Below, in pieces: positions 53,516 to 64,000 of a stretch of DNA of 64,000 nt. A program made the translations under genes and the position numbers. Numbering within the stretch: the stretch's first letter is position 1; every line of letters begins with the position of its first letter. The DNA comes from Alentia gelatinosa (Eukaryota > Annelida > Polychaeta > Phyllodocida > Polynoidae), in contig OX465583.1 in assembly GCA_950022655.1 (NCBI GenBank), positions 10,561,798 to 10,625,797 on the forward strand, given 5' to 3'. Below the pieces are notes generated by a model. It worked only from the letters and a program-made list of their open reading frames with translations, had not been told where the DNA came from and did not search any database.

Positions 53516-53931
53516 ATCCAACATCGATCCCAATACATAAATGTGCGTAGGAATACCCCGGAATGAACCATATAACACGATCCTAATCCTCTTTCATATA
53601 GTATTCGTGCACTGACACCATAATCTCCCATCTTACCTAATCCATATACCTTGCCGCATCATTCAATACCCAAAGCTTTTCTGGGGTTCGTTCCTCCTAG
53701 AAATGTGGGAAAAGCATTGCCCCAGCAATATCGTGTCGTGTGGTATAGTTATTTTCACGTTGGATCGCTACTTTTTACAACACCACATTTACAGATACAG
53801 ATATCACTGAGCTCTGCTTCGTGATATCATTCCGCGAAGACGACTCACACCATATAAACAATTATATGAGATTTCGTGACGTTTCTTGATATTATTATCC
53901 ACCTTATACAAAGTGTCCATAGAAAACACCA
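53516..53931. other. Non-coding spacer
   Basis: No gene. 53,888-53,930 (TTATCCACCTTATACAAAGTGTCCATAG…) is a piece of dispersed repeat F. Confidence 0.4.
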
Positions 53932-54448
53932 TTCGATCACCACCCTGGTGGTGTAAAAGAACCTTGAGAAAGTCTGGTGATAACCAGGGACCTGTTTCAA
54001 TAGTTGAAAATCCAATCGCTGTTGGTGTCATTGATCCCACAGTGGCAGTATAGTAGGTGAATTGTACAGCGAGCGTCACTTTGGAAATGAGCGTCACCAA
54101 CAGTGGGAGTAACCGTTTCACCAGTCAAGTGGCGTTCACTCTTGCTGCCACTGTTGGTGGCGCTATATTTGCGGTGGTCTTGCCCGGACCGGGAACATGC
54201 ATAGCAATACTCTGTGCTCAATTAGTGCACTATGCCGTTAACAACGACCGTCAGTCGGGAACAGTAAACGGCAGGGGCCCCTCAACAGTGACACAGCTAT
54301 TGAAACGGGAATCTCTGTGCTTCGCTGTTGGTGCCACTATTACTGTCACTGTTGAGGCCTTCCTCTCACTATTACTAACACTTATATTGAAACAGGTCCC
54401 TGGAATGGATAACTGGACGTTAAATAAAACCACAAAAAAACAAATAAA
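53932..54448 (+). mobile_element. SINE 3' portion split by a 412-bp MITE
   Basis: 53,932-53,985 (CACCCTGGTGGTGTAAAAG, CTTGAGAAAGTCTGG) and 54,403-54,448 (…ATAACTGGACGTTAAAT… with A-rich tail) together resemble the end of the SINE at 46,845-46,930. Between them lies a MITE with ends GGACCTGTTTCAATAG and its complement (53,988-54,399), bordered by CAG and CTG, similar to the MITEs in element 1 but half their size. Confidence 0.7.
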
Positions 54449-55047
54449 AGTTTCTTGATACTATGTATAGATGACTATATGACTATAGGGGTGACCCAAG
54501 TTCAACTGGTGGTGGGCAACAAAGTTAAAATAAAGCTAGGTGTACAAATAAAGCAAAGAGAACAGGCTCTGTCAGAAGCAGTGGCCACTTGGAGTGAACT
54601 TGGACCGTCCTAGATAACGGCCACTGATCACCCTTATCAAAGTACATACAGCGTAACCATATATGTGTCCCGACTGGTGTACAACCTGTCTACTGGATCC
54701 GATAAGAGGGAACCTGCAAATGTGAGGCGATTAAACATTGTGGTCTCTCAAGTTGTTATAAAATCATGATTTATTTGAACATACTCATCATAGTGAATTC
54801 AATCTGATAAAGGGTCAAATACAAGCGAAGCGGTATAAGAACAGTATACCAGAATTCTTTTTATTAGTGCATGAGCCAAGATAAATATAGATACATTCAG
54901 AGATCCGCAGGGCATGGATGCCTTGATTCTGATAGTCAAAAAAGCACCTTTGACAAGTACGTATGACCTATAAGCTTATTATGGTCAAATATCCATTATT
55001 GGAGATATAGTGAAGAGGTTTACTATGAAATATAGCATTTCTCAATA
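54449..55047. other. Non-coding spacer
   Basis: No coding or repeat family recognised. Confidence 0.35.
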
Positions 55048-56727
55048 TCTACACTGTAAGAAAAGTCAGCCAAATTTACAGGATACTACCGTCAACGTGG
55101 ACGTTATATCACTGTAATCTTATCGACAGTTCCATACCGTATATATTTGGTATCACAACACCGTATTCAACTGTAAGCGTATTCAGTACCGTAAACCATC
55201 CCATATACGGTTAGTTTACAGTATGAAACTGTACATGTATGGATGCATTAGATACACTTGATACAATTCTCATATCATAAACAAATCAAAGTGGTGAATA
55301 AAATCCAGAAGTTTACCTCATAGAAATCTGTATTCATTATCTTCTGTGAAGTTCCTGCCATTTACAGTTTATTTGTTATTGAGTTTTAATGATATCATTA
55401 TTAATTTTTTAACAACGAGCAATGCTCTTTTTTATTAACCATACAATTGCAAATTACATGAAGATTTATTGTTTCCTTAAGCAAATATGATATAATTGAT
55501 AAACATGTGTACTCTCCCCCTTGAACAATTATGTATCCATAATACTCAATGTGTTAATGTCACGTTGAACAAAGAATGCTTCTCTCCTGACACAAGTGTC
55601 TTTTTCCCATGAAGTCATAGTATACATCTGTTAAAGAAGAAAAAATATACCCGATTCACAGAGAGTTGAATTCAGTAATTATCACCTTAAGCTATATCTT
55701 CTTGAACCGAATTCTACTCTGTCCGCTAATTAAAGCAATGGCTCTCTCTCTCTTTCTTTTTTTTTGTATATGTGTACCTGGACAGAAAGAAAAGACATGT
55801 CAATTACACTTTCATAGGGAATTTCTAAAACATAGGTAGGATTGACTTTGGCCTATCAAATCAAATAAAATCCTGTACTGTTATACTCTTTTAATTTTTT
55901 TAGTACTCCTTTGTTATAGTCTGCACTGATTACATCAGAGTTGAAAAAATCTAGAACCTAAGATTTATTGATCACAAGATCACAATGATCAATGGTATCA
56001 ATGAGCCAATATGCTGCTAAGTGAATCGATGATGGTAGGGATAGCAAAATATTCCCCATTGCATTCAGATTCTACAAGCGTCCTTCATAAAGCAATTATA
56101 CCCTCACTATCAATATTTATGGTATATATCAAAGGGTTATTTATATATTTTATTTATACAGCTTTGCACTTTCATATTTGCGAGTTATGACCGTGGTCAC
56201 ATACTCAGGTGATACTGGACTCATTTTCCTATCTAAATTAATAACACGAACTCTCAACTAGCAGAAGAAAGATATCTATTGGATCTGATATGAAAAACCA
56301 ATAATTTGCTCTGGTACGCTTTGATGGTAGGGTATATAAAAAGTCTGTAAGGGGCCATCCATAAAGTACGTACGCAGAATATCAGAAATTTTGGACCCCC
56401 CCCCCCCACCCCCTCTCCCAATCTTGTACGCAATAGAACAAAGAGGGAGCATACGCAAAATTTCCAAAATGTTTGACCCCCCACCCCCCCTCCCTCAGTG
56501 CGTACGTACTTTATGGATGGCCCCTAAGGACACTTATACTGGATTACCCTCGATGTCTTTACAATATAAATAAACAAATAAACGAAAGTTGTCAAAATAC
56601 GGTTCAGTTTAACTGGACACAGTTAATATTTACGGTTAGAAAAAATATTACGGTTACCTTTAAAATTTACGGTATTTCCCAGTTGCCAGGAAAAATCGTA
56701 AAATTCACGGGATTTTTTTTACAGTGT
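55048..56727. mobile_element. Possible DNA transposon with CACTGTAA ends
   Basis: CACTGTAAGAAAAGTCAGCC at 55,048 and …GGGATTTTTTTTACAGTG ending at 56,727 are inverted ends of a common metazoan transposon type. No transposase found between and no clear target duplication seen, so the two ends may belong to separate copies. Confidence 0.3.
56351..56524. mobile_element. 174-bp MITE with TAA duplication, Harbinger-like
   Basis: Perfect inverted ends GGGGCCATCCATAAAGTACG and its complement, flanked by TAA at 56,348-56,350 and 56,525-56,527. A TWA 3-bp duplication is typical of PIF/Harbinger. The centre holds two C-rich stretches. Confidence 0.9.
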
Positions 56728-57099
56728 GCATGCACTTTGAAGAAAGGATAGTCGTTTCCACTTGATGCACGTGTGTGGTTATCAGGACCACCTGAACAAC
56801 AAGGAGAAGGTTATCATCAGGCTCTTATCTTACTCCTTCATTCTCTGAGTCGCCAACGAGAGTTCCTGTTATCTCGCTACGCTTTTACGCCGAGTAACCT
56901 TCACGTATTTACTATATACCCATACCGTATATACTGTAAATACGCACCGTTTTGGCATAAGAAGTAAAAGTACTGTACGGACCGCCGGTCCGTACACTAA
57001 AATACGGACCACCTAGCCACACACATTTATTAAAATTTTGGTTGTTAAGAAAAATGAAATTGATTTATTTTTTAAATTTCGGGTATATAGTAAATATAT

Positions 57100-57240
57100 A
57101 ACGTCCAACCATGCTTGTACAAGTCACAGAACACGATGCTAATTTACCGATTGTACGGAACTCGGCATAAATGCCTCGGTCCGTATAAACGGTAAATTAG
57201 CATCGTGTTCTGTGACTTGTACAGCATGGTCAGGACGTTC
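57100..57240. repeat. Near-perfect hairpin, ~57-bp arms
   Basis: AACGTCC.ACCATGCT…GTACAAGTCACAGAAC…AATTTACCG pairs with CGGTAAATT…GTTCTGTGACTTGTAC and AGCATGGTCAGGACGTT. Loop about 30 bp. Could be a small foldback transposon. Confidence 0.85.
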
Positions 57241-57329
57241 TATATAATTACTTCTTGGTGGGACTAATGCTATAACCATTACTCCAGCAGCGACTAGATT
57301 AATCCCTATACCCTATAGATTAAGCCCAA

Positions 57330-57430
57330 GACACATCTACTGATTCAGGGTTGAACGATTAGTTCCCAAATCATATAGGAGTCATTGAACTTGTCGCAGG
57401 CAAATTATATAACCCCTCTGGCCCGTGCCG
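57330..57430. mobile_element. MITE D, copy 2 (diverged, partial)
   Basis: In inverse orientation to 23,820-23,900: ACATCTACTGATTCAGGGTTGA, TAGGAGTC, TTGTCGCAGGCAAATTA. Only one end is recognisable. Confidence 0.55.
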
Positions 57431-57639
57431 GCCACGCAATCAGGGGCCATTTACCAATGTTCCATTGTCGGCAACTGGATTCATCAACATGTTGATAAAC
57501 TTTTGAAGAGCGTTTTAGGAACAAACTCGTTGCTGACAAAATAAAATCTCAAGGAGAAAGTTAACTAACTGTTGGCTGACCCTTGCCTAACTGTCCTACC
57601 AGTGGCGTCAGAATAGGGGGGGCAGGGGGGGTGAATGCC

Positions 57640-58500
57640 CCCCTACTTTTTTGCCAGCCCAAAAAAGTCAGCAGCTTAAAGTTTTACTCAAACGTGTGTA
57701 AAACCTGTCTTGACTTTTCAGCATAGAAATATGTCTAAGTCTGACTTTTTAGCATGCAATGATGGCTAAGCCCGACTTTTCACCATGAAAAAATGTCAAA
57801 GTCTGACCTTTTAGCATGCAATAATAATCCCTGACTTTTCACCGTGGAAAAGTGTCAAAGTCTGACTTTTTATTGTGCAATGATGGATAGGTCCTGACTT
57901 TTCACCGTGGAAAAGTGTCAAAGTCTGCCTTTTTAGCGTGCAATAATGGCTAAGCCCTGACTCTTCAACATGGAAAAGTGTCTAAGTCTGACTCTTTAGC
58001 ATGCAATAATGGCTATGCCCTGACTCTTCAAAGTGGAAAAGTCTCAAAGTCTGATTTTTTAGCGGGCAATGAAGGCTAGGTCTTGACTTTTCACCATGGA
58101 AAAGTGTCAAAGTCTGACTCTTTAGCGTGCAATGATGGCTAAGCCCTGACTCTTCACTGTGGAAAAGTGTCAAAGTCTGACTCTTTAGCGAGCAATGATG
58201 ACTAGGTCCTGACTCTTCACCATGGAAAAGTGTCAAAGTCTGACTTTTTAGCGTGCAATAATGGCTAAGCCCTGACTTTTCACCATGGAAAAGTGTCAAA
58301 GTCTGACCATTTAGCATGCAATGATGGCTAGGTCCTGACTTTTCACTGTGGAAAAGTGTCAAAGTCTGACTCTTTACCATGCAATGATGGATAAGCCCTG
58401 ACTATTCACGGTGGCAAAGTGTCAAAGTCTGACTTTTTAGCATGCATTGATGGCTATGCCCTTACTTTTAACTGTGGAAAAGTTTCAAAGTCTCACTTTT
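57640..58500. repeat. 63-bp satellite, about 13 units
   Basis: The phrase GTGTCAAAGTCTGACT recurs every 61-64 bp. Each unit also holds TTTAGCGTGCAATAATGGCTA and CCTGACTTTTCACCATGG, with point variation. Because 63 is a multiple of three, the minus strand has an ORF of 132 codons (57,982-58,380) of a 21-residue repeat (SQTLTLFHGEKSG…). The ORF follows from the repeat length and is not evidence for a gene. Confidence 0.92.
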
Positions 58501-58559
58501 CGCAGACTTTTCGCAGATTCACAGTTAATCCAGAGGAACAGGCAAACAGGGACGATTAG

Positions 58560-58695
58560 GGTAAACTTTATTCAACACTTATGGACGACCTTATGGACAG
58601 CTAATACTGTCTTGGCGAACATTGAAAAACAACCCTTGTATGAGGTACAGAAAAGGGTCTTCATGTACGATCCTAGATTATTAAACGGACCCCAG
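58560..58695. repeat. MITE E, copy 2 (partial)
   Basis: ATTCAACACTTATGGACGACC and the end GTCTTCATGTACGATCCTAG, then ATTATTAA, match 50,325-50,345 and 50,499-50,528. Confidence 0.6.
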
Positions 58696-58769
58696 ATCAT
58701 GTGACTCCCAAGCCTAAACACCCAAGCATGACCAATAAGCAAGAACTATTTGAGGAGATCTGACCTACC

Positions 58770-59115
58770 GTCACACATACACACTATTGACTGGTTCCAG
58801 ATACAAGCGGACGTATGCTCCAATGAGTTGACGCATAGTAATATCCAACCATATGTGAGGCTATTGAGTAGAGTCAACTCTGAGTAGCATACGACCGCTT
58901 TTATCTGAAACCAGTCTATATTGTATTTATTATCCACCTTTCTGGACAAGTGGCATGTCGATATCAGTTCGTTTTAGCTATGCACTATTTTCCCATACGC
59001 ACTATTTTTCCGTATGCGCCACCCGGAGCATACAACATATCCGTATGCACCGGGTATGTCTATACAAATGCCCTATATGTGTTTTCTATGGAAACTTTGT
59101 ATTAGGTGGATAATT
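58770..59115. repeat. Dispersed repeat F, copy 2
   Basis: Inverse-orientation match to 1665-1900. It contains a short inverted pair of its own (TTGACTGGTTCCAGATA… / …TCTGAAACCAGTCTA at 58,777 and 58,902), plus the phrase GGAGCATACAACATATC, which also occurs at 49,462. Confidence 0.55.
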
Positions 59116-60838
59116 AAAGCTGTTACTGACCAAGACAGCCTTTAATTACAGAGTCAATTGCACAGAATTCTCTCATAAGCTGGTTTGTGCCCTAGTTATT
59201 TTCAGATTTTATATTCATAGGCTACAGGGTTCAGCCAGGACACCTATTTTGGTATCCTCTGCTAAGACCCATTTCTGTAAACCTGGGAGAGTCAGGGCAA
59301 TATGGGTCAATTTCATTCAACACTTATGGATGGACCTGTCAAAAGCCTTTGGTTAGGAGAGTCATGGTGAAGGGGAGCCTTCTATATTATTCAACATTAA
59401 CCCTCCTAGAAGCCTCCTTGGCCTACATACATGTACTCTCGGTGGAAAAGGTTGTTCAACAGGCCCCTGTTGGGCGTTTAATTACTGGGGTCAAACAAGA
59501 ATATGCCTGTAGAAGAAGGATGGTTAACGTTTAATTAGGACAATCATCGTGGAGGACAGTCCCTGCAAAACACACATATGCAAATTAGAAACCAACCGAA
59601 TCCATTTTCCAAAATGGCACAAATTCCAGAACTTATATTGCTAAACCTTTTTTTTCTTTCATCCTCTGAGTTGCCTATCTGGTTGTTTCATGGAAAATCA
59701 ATTCCACTCTCTCTTGTTTTCCAACTGAACATATTCCAAATATTGCCTTTTCAATTGCTAAATAGTACCTCAATATTCAATACTTACTGCAGTGCAATAC
59801 CTGGTAATTGGCAAACTCATGTAACCCCCCCCCCCCACACCCACCATACATATGACAAGACAACACAATACGTCATATTACCTGCTAATAATCCTCTTGA
59901 ATTCTTTAAACACCAGGTATATTTATGTCCGATTTTGTACTTGTTGGGAATCATAAGGCGACATCTCTTGAAACTTTTACCCTGCAATCATTGTTCTATC
60001 CCCCCTCCGCCAAGCCCCTACCAGATGACAATTGTCCCATGGTGGAGGCCCTTTGGGCAAGATAACTGAAATCACAGGCATATCCCTGTTCAATGGGAAA
60101 GGTATCTTTGCCTATGACAATCATTCCTGACACTGTTCTATTGCTGTGGTAATGTGGCACATGTCCACCCATACTTATATAGCCACCCACGTATATGGTA
60201 TTTCTATTCATAGACCAAGGAATTCACACAGCCATATGTTCACATATTTTCACACACCTTTCCAACCAAACAACCTTTCGGACATAAAGACATACTTATA
60301 TATTCTTTTCAATACTACAACCTTTCACACATTGGCACCCTTATAGAATTTTAGCTTAGGTGTGTTTTGATGAGTGTTTATTTAATATTTTTATGTTCAT
60401 TATATATACTAGGCTGTGAGACAGGGATAAAGGGACCAAGGTTACAGTTTCAGTCATTACATTAAATGACTTTGGAAAATTTCTACATTTTAGATTATAT
60501 ATGTGTATCATTATTAAAGTTGATGCAAAATCTAAGAGATTTTACATGTGGTTATCAGTGGTTAGACAATATCTTTATATTACAGCAATTGTCAGTAAAA
60601 ATTAATTTTAATTCCCTATCCAGTATGGGAATGCATCTACATCACGTATAATTCAAACTTGATATTTGTATCTTAATGTGTCTCCACTGTGGTTTTACAC
60701 ATATCATACACGTCAGCCATAATTATGTTTAGAACTGCTATATATCCTTGGCAATTATCCCGATGGCTGGTCATGTAAATGATACCTAGAATGACCTATT
60801 TGATCTTTAATGAAGGTTTAATCAAATACGATTTTTAA
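59116..60838. other. Non-coding upstream region of UGT
   Basis: AT-rich; no coding region recognised. A run of C lies at 59,825-59,838. A 5' exon of the UGT may lie here or further upstream but cannot be placed from sequence alone. Confidence 0.35.
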
Positions 60839-61108
60839 CCCTTTACGGACGGGTGCCTGTGGTCAAGCTACCACCTGTAGGACGGGTGACGGGCACAAAA
60901 TCGTTAAAACACACAATTCAATTGTTTAATCACGTGATATGATATATAATCTTTAATATTTTATTTCTTTTGAATACAAATACTAATAATGGTATTGTAC
61001 ATACATTCTGTGAACATTTCGTTAATGTCACTCCATTATTTTTTGTCAAAAACGATTTTTTAGATTTTTTAGAAGTGATGCCTCAAGGCATCATTCGCCC
61101 TTAAAGGG
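60839..61108. mobile_element. 270-bp TTAA MITE, piggyBac-like
   Basis: TTAA at 60,835-60,838 and 61,109-61,112 flank ends CCCTTTACGGACGGG and …CGCCCTTAAAGGG. CCCTTT ends with a TTAA target fit piggyBac. It lies 52 bp before the splice acceptor of the UGT coding exon. Confidence 0.75.
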
Positions 61109-61160
61109 TTAAATAAACAACAGCAACACTATCTTGATGAATATATTTCTACTTGCAGTT

Positions 61161-62784
61161 GAATCCTTCAGAATACTGGCTCTAGCTGGCAATCATGGTT
61201 GGTATCCTGCTCACCATGTCACTGGTGCTCACAGGGCTGGCTTCACCTGCAGCAGGAGCTGACATACTTCTGGTACCCTTTGCCCATGGCTTCAACTCGA
61301 GGCTGATGAATATGGAGAAGATAGCAGACCTCCTGATTGATGCAGGCCACTCTACATCAATCTTAATCAACAGCATGGTTGAGGATAAAGTCACCAATAA
61401 ACGTGCTACTTGGTATAAGTACACCATACCAGATGATAACTCCTTCCAAAGAGTCTCCAACAGAGAATTCATTGACCTCATGATGTATGGCCCAAAGGAC
61501 AAAAATGGACTGTATTCTATGGTTCAGGCTTGGATAGACTTTGAAATACCTTTCTGTAGAACTCTGTTGAAAGAAGGGAAATTGTTACCTCTATTAAAAG
61601 CCAAGAATTTTGATCTAATGATTATTGATGTTGGTGATGATTGTAGTAGAATAATTGCAGATTACCTTGATATCCCTTCAATACTGTACTCTAATTATGG
61701 TTTTAGTCATGACAAAAATATTTTTTATCCTCAAATTTTAAGCTTTGTTTGTTCTCCTGAAATTCCTGATGTGTGTACCTCAGATGAAATGGACCTTGGA
61801 GAGAGAGTTGGTAATATAATCACTCACTTCCTCATGGAGTTTTTCACAAGTCCATATCTTTTCCAACAATATGATGAGCTAAGACAGCAATATGGATACA
61901 ACACAACTCTGAAATCTAAGGATTCCTTCACTCGACATGTCATCATTGCCAATGCAGATTTTGCCATTGATTTCCCACGACCTATCATGCCTCATATCAT
62001 CACAATATCTGGAATCTTCAGGAAGGATCCAAAACCTCTCTCAAGTGATCTTGAGGAATTTTTTGCCAGTTCTGGTGAGCATGGTGTTGTAGTTTTAAGT
62101 TTTGGCACCCTCATTTCTGCCCTGGATGACCAGGAGGCAGATATCTTTGCACAAGTATTCTCCAAACTCCCTCAGAAGGTTCTCTGGCGGCACTCTGGTA
62201 AAAGACCCAAGAGCCTGGGCTCAAACACCATGTTGATGGATTGGATTCCCCAGAATGACATTCTTGCTCATCCCAAAGTTGTCCTTTTCATCACACACTG
62301 TGGGATCGCTAGCACTTTTGAGTCTGCCATTCATGGTATACCTGTGGTTACAGTGCCTTTGTTTGCCGATCAACGCCTCAACTCAGCAAGACTTGTGAGA
62401 CGGGCAAAAATGGGAGTGCAGCTTGATATCCACACACTCAACAAACAGGATGTGGCTTGGGCCATTGATCATGTACTCAGTACAAAGTCATATCGCGAAA
62501 ACGCGAAGGCTACGTCCAAACTGATGCACGATTCTCCGTCTTCGCCGAAGGATCTCTTCCTCTTCTGGGTTGACTACGTAATACGCCACAAGGGCGCACA
62601 TCATCTGCAGTCAGGGCCTGCCCGTCGCATGCACCTATTTCAGTATTTGGGTATCGATGCAGTGGCTGTGATTCTGGGCTTTTTAGGTGGTGTAACCATA
62701 ATACTGGCTGTTGTTGTTTACTTCCTACTTCGATTTTTGTTCAGGAGACTATGCCATGACAAAAGCAAATTAAAACAAAATTGA
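61161..62784 (+). CDS. UDP-glycosyltransferase (UGT), single coding exon
   Basis: ATG at 61,195, 529 codons; the acceptor TTTCTACTTGCAG ends at 61,160, so a non-coding 5' exon must lie upstream. Residues 1-21 are a signal peptide; 22 to ~280 the acceptor-binding half. The C-terminal half carries the UGT signature: WIPQNDILAHPKVVLFITHC, then G…TFESAIHGIPVV and PLFADQRLNSARL, which bind the UDP-sugar. Near residue 490 a ~25-residue membrane helix is followed by a short lysine-containing tail, typical of ER UGTs. It transfers sugar from a UDP-sugar to lipophilic molecules in the ER lumen. The partner aspartate is present (FDLMIIDVGDDC). Where family members have the catalytic histidine (SH..), this one appears to read SRLMNM. 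Normal length. Confidence 0.93.
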
Positions 62785-63100
62785 TTTTAGTTGGAGAATA
62801 ATGTTATCTTTGTAAAGTGACTAGGAATAGGGAAATTCAAACCAAATGATTTTGATAACTTGTGTTATCCTTACTTCCCACTGAGAGACACAGGGGATTA
62901 TAAGGCAAGGTGCGGCAGATGCTGAAGAAGATAAGGTGCTAAATTTAAGTGTTGGGAACATGGCATGTTGTCCAAATTGCTACTCTATCATTCATATCAG
63001 AACATCCAGATTTACTTTTTACAAAAATTAAATTTATCTAAGTATCACAGTATCACTGTTGAGTTAGGGACAGAAAATGTGACGAGGCAGCTTTGGGATG

Positions 63101-63139
63101 AATAAATTTAGTATTAGAACAATTTATGTGATGAATAAA
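63101..63139 (+). terminator. UGT polyadenylation signals
   Basis: AATAAA at 63,101-63,106 and again at 63,134-63,139, about 320-350 bp after the UGT stop, in the same orientation. Confidence 0.5.
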
Positions 63140-64000
63140 ATGTAGTGGGTGAGCGATATATGTGTTGTGTGATTGAGAATTTGTGAAGAAGTGAGGGTGA
63201 GTGCAGGTGGTGAGAGTGAGAGGTGAGGGTGGAGAGTGTGTGGTGTGGTTTCTGTCCACCAGACGTCAGCAGTGACCAGCCCTGCCCAAATGGCAGAACC
63301 AGATCATACATATTTCATACTCCATTTCATATCATATCATTAAAGAGACTACTTAAATCGACTGTGCATGCAACAAAAGTAATGTGATGTGAGTAAATGA
63401 CTTTGATTAAATGAATGCCAATTGATGTTTAATTCACTGTTGTCATTATTGTTTTTGATTATAAAGTACCAGTTTGTGATATGGCCAAGTCTACATTATG
63501 ATTCAGAATCATCAACTCCTGAAAACAATATACCAGTAATATCCTAAATTCCAAAGTAATTTCCAACATGAAAGTGTAGATATTAAGATCGTCACTGAAA
63601 ATATAGTGAAAGTCATGTCCTACATGGAATATGGTCTAATTCTCAAAATTTAGGCTACTGAAATACCAACAGCATATCAACTATGCATACATACATCTCA
63701 CTGCATTTAGTTTCCTGTTATATGTTTCCTGTATGTATAATTATCATATTGCATATCACTGATATATTTTGGATGTTATGGACATTTGAAAAGTTGTGAT
63801 CTAGTAAAAGGGGGTGCTCGTCACTCTTTTAAGTGGTACTTACCCTATGTCCAAATCTCGAGCTTCCTGCAAGTTCTGTTCTGCCTCTACCCACACTGTC
63901 ACCAACTGCTGTCTCTAGTTTGTCTTCAAGGCACGAATACAAAAGGATTCTAGCATTTCAGAGAGGAATTTCCTGGGGACTAAACTTTAACCCTATCAGT
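63140..64000. other. Downstream non-coding flank
   Basis: GA/GT-rich at 63,185-63,245, otherwise AT-rich. No gene or repeat family recognised. Confidence 0.4.

Noticed and set aside
57100..57240. miRNA precursor
   Set aside because: Arms are too long and too perfect and no genomic or expression support is available; a foldback element is simpler.
57982..58380. 132-codon minus ORF
   Set aside because: A by-product of a repeat unit divisible by three; no start context or domain.
57640..58500. Regular repeats resembling a CRISPR array
   Set aside because: Units are directly contiguous variants of one 63-bp sequence without unique spacers, in a eukaryotic context; it is a satellite.
61182..61502. 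Minus ORF opposite the UGT start
   Set aside because: Shadow of the UGT coding frame.

Overview
The window looks like repeat-rich, AT-biased nuclear DNA of an animal, with no bacterial-style gene packing. It holds three LTR retrotransposons, a LINE fragment, a tRNA-derived SINE family, many short inverted-repeat DNA transposons, a decayed Polinton/Maverick and an interrupted multi-exon gene. A UDP-glycosyltransferase with a secretory signal and a membrane tail lies at the right end. The mix (an HMGXB3/KDZ-type cysteine-cluster gene, Polinton, Ty3 elements, a single-coding-exon UGT) suits a marine invertebrate, perhaps a deuterostome. That placement is inference only.

Layout. 1-3.1 kb: a YqaJ-like nuclease fragment and a LINE tail nested in an older repeat. 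3.1-17.3 kb: element 1, a 14.2-kb Ty3-type retrotransposon on the minus strand, with 552-bp LTRs, gag, pol and a very large extra ORF downstream of integrase. It carries two ~830-bp palindromic DNA transposons. 20-23.3 kb: exons of a decayed gene with KDZ-associated cysteine clusters. 23.5-28.8 kb: unrecognised ORF pieces, then a Polinton-type protein-primed DNA polymerase B broken by stops, deletions and SINE insertions. 30.3-35.1 kb: element 2, a compact Ty3-type element with 133-bp LTRs and one long gag-pol ORF. 35.5-46.4 kb: element 3, on the plus strand, a more damaged relative of element 1. 46.7-60.8 kb: no convincing host gene; SINEs, a (TA)n tract, a family of double-hairpin foldback repeats, TTAA- and TAA-flanked MITEs and a 63-bp satellite. 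61.2-62.8 kb: the UGT, the only intact host gene.

The most unusual system is the shared plan of elements 1 and 3. Both have the same primer-binding site, the same kind of gag/pol -1 frame change at a G-GWA-AAC heptamer, and an integrase region ending in an AT-hook-like tail. In both, a second transcription unit follows, with its own TATA box, encoding a large Ser/Lys/Glu-rich protein with two C-x4-C...H-x4-H type finger motifs. It lacks the signal peptide and membrane segments of an envelope. Such an internally promoted, finger-bearing third ORF is not part of the standard Ty3 layout.
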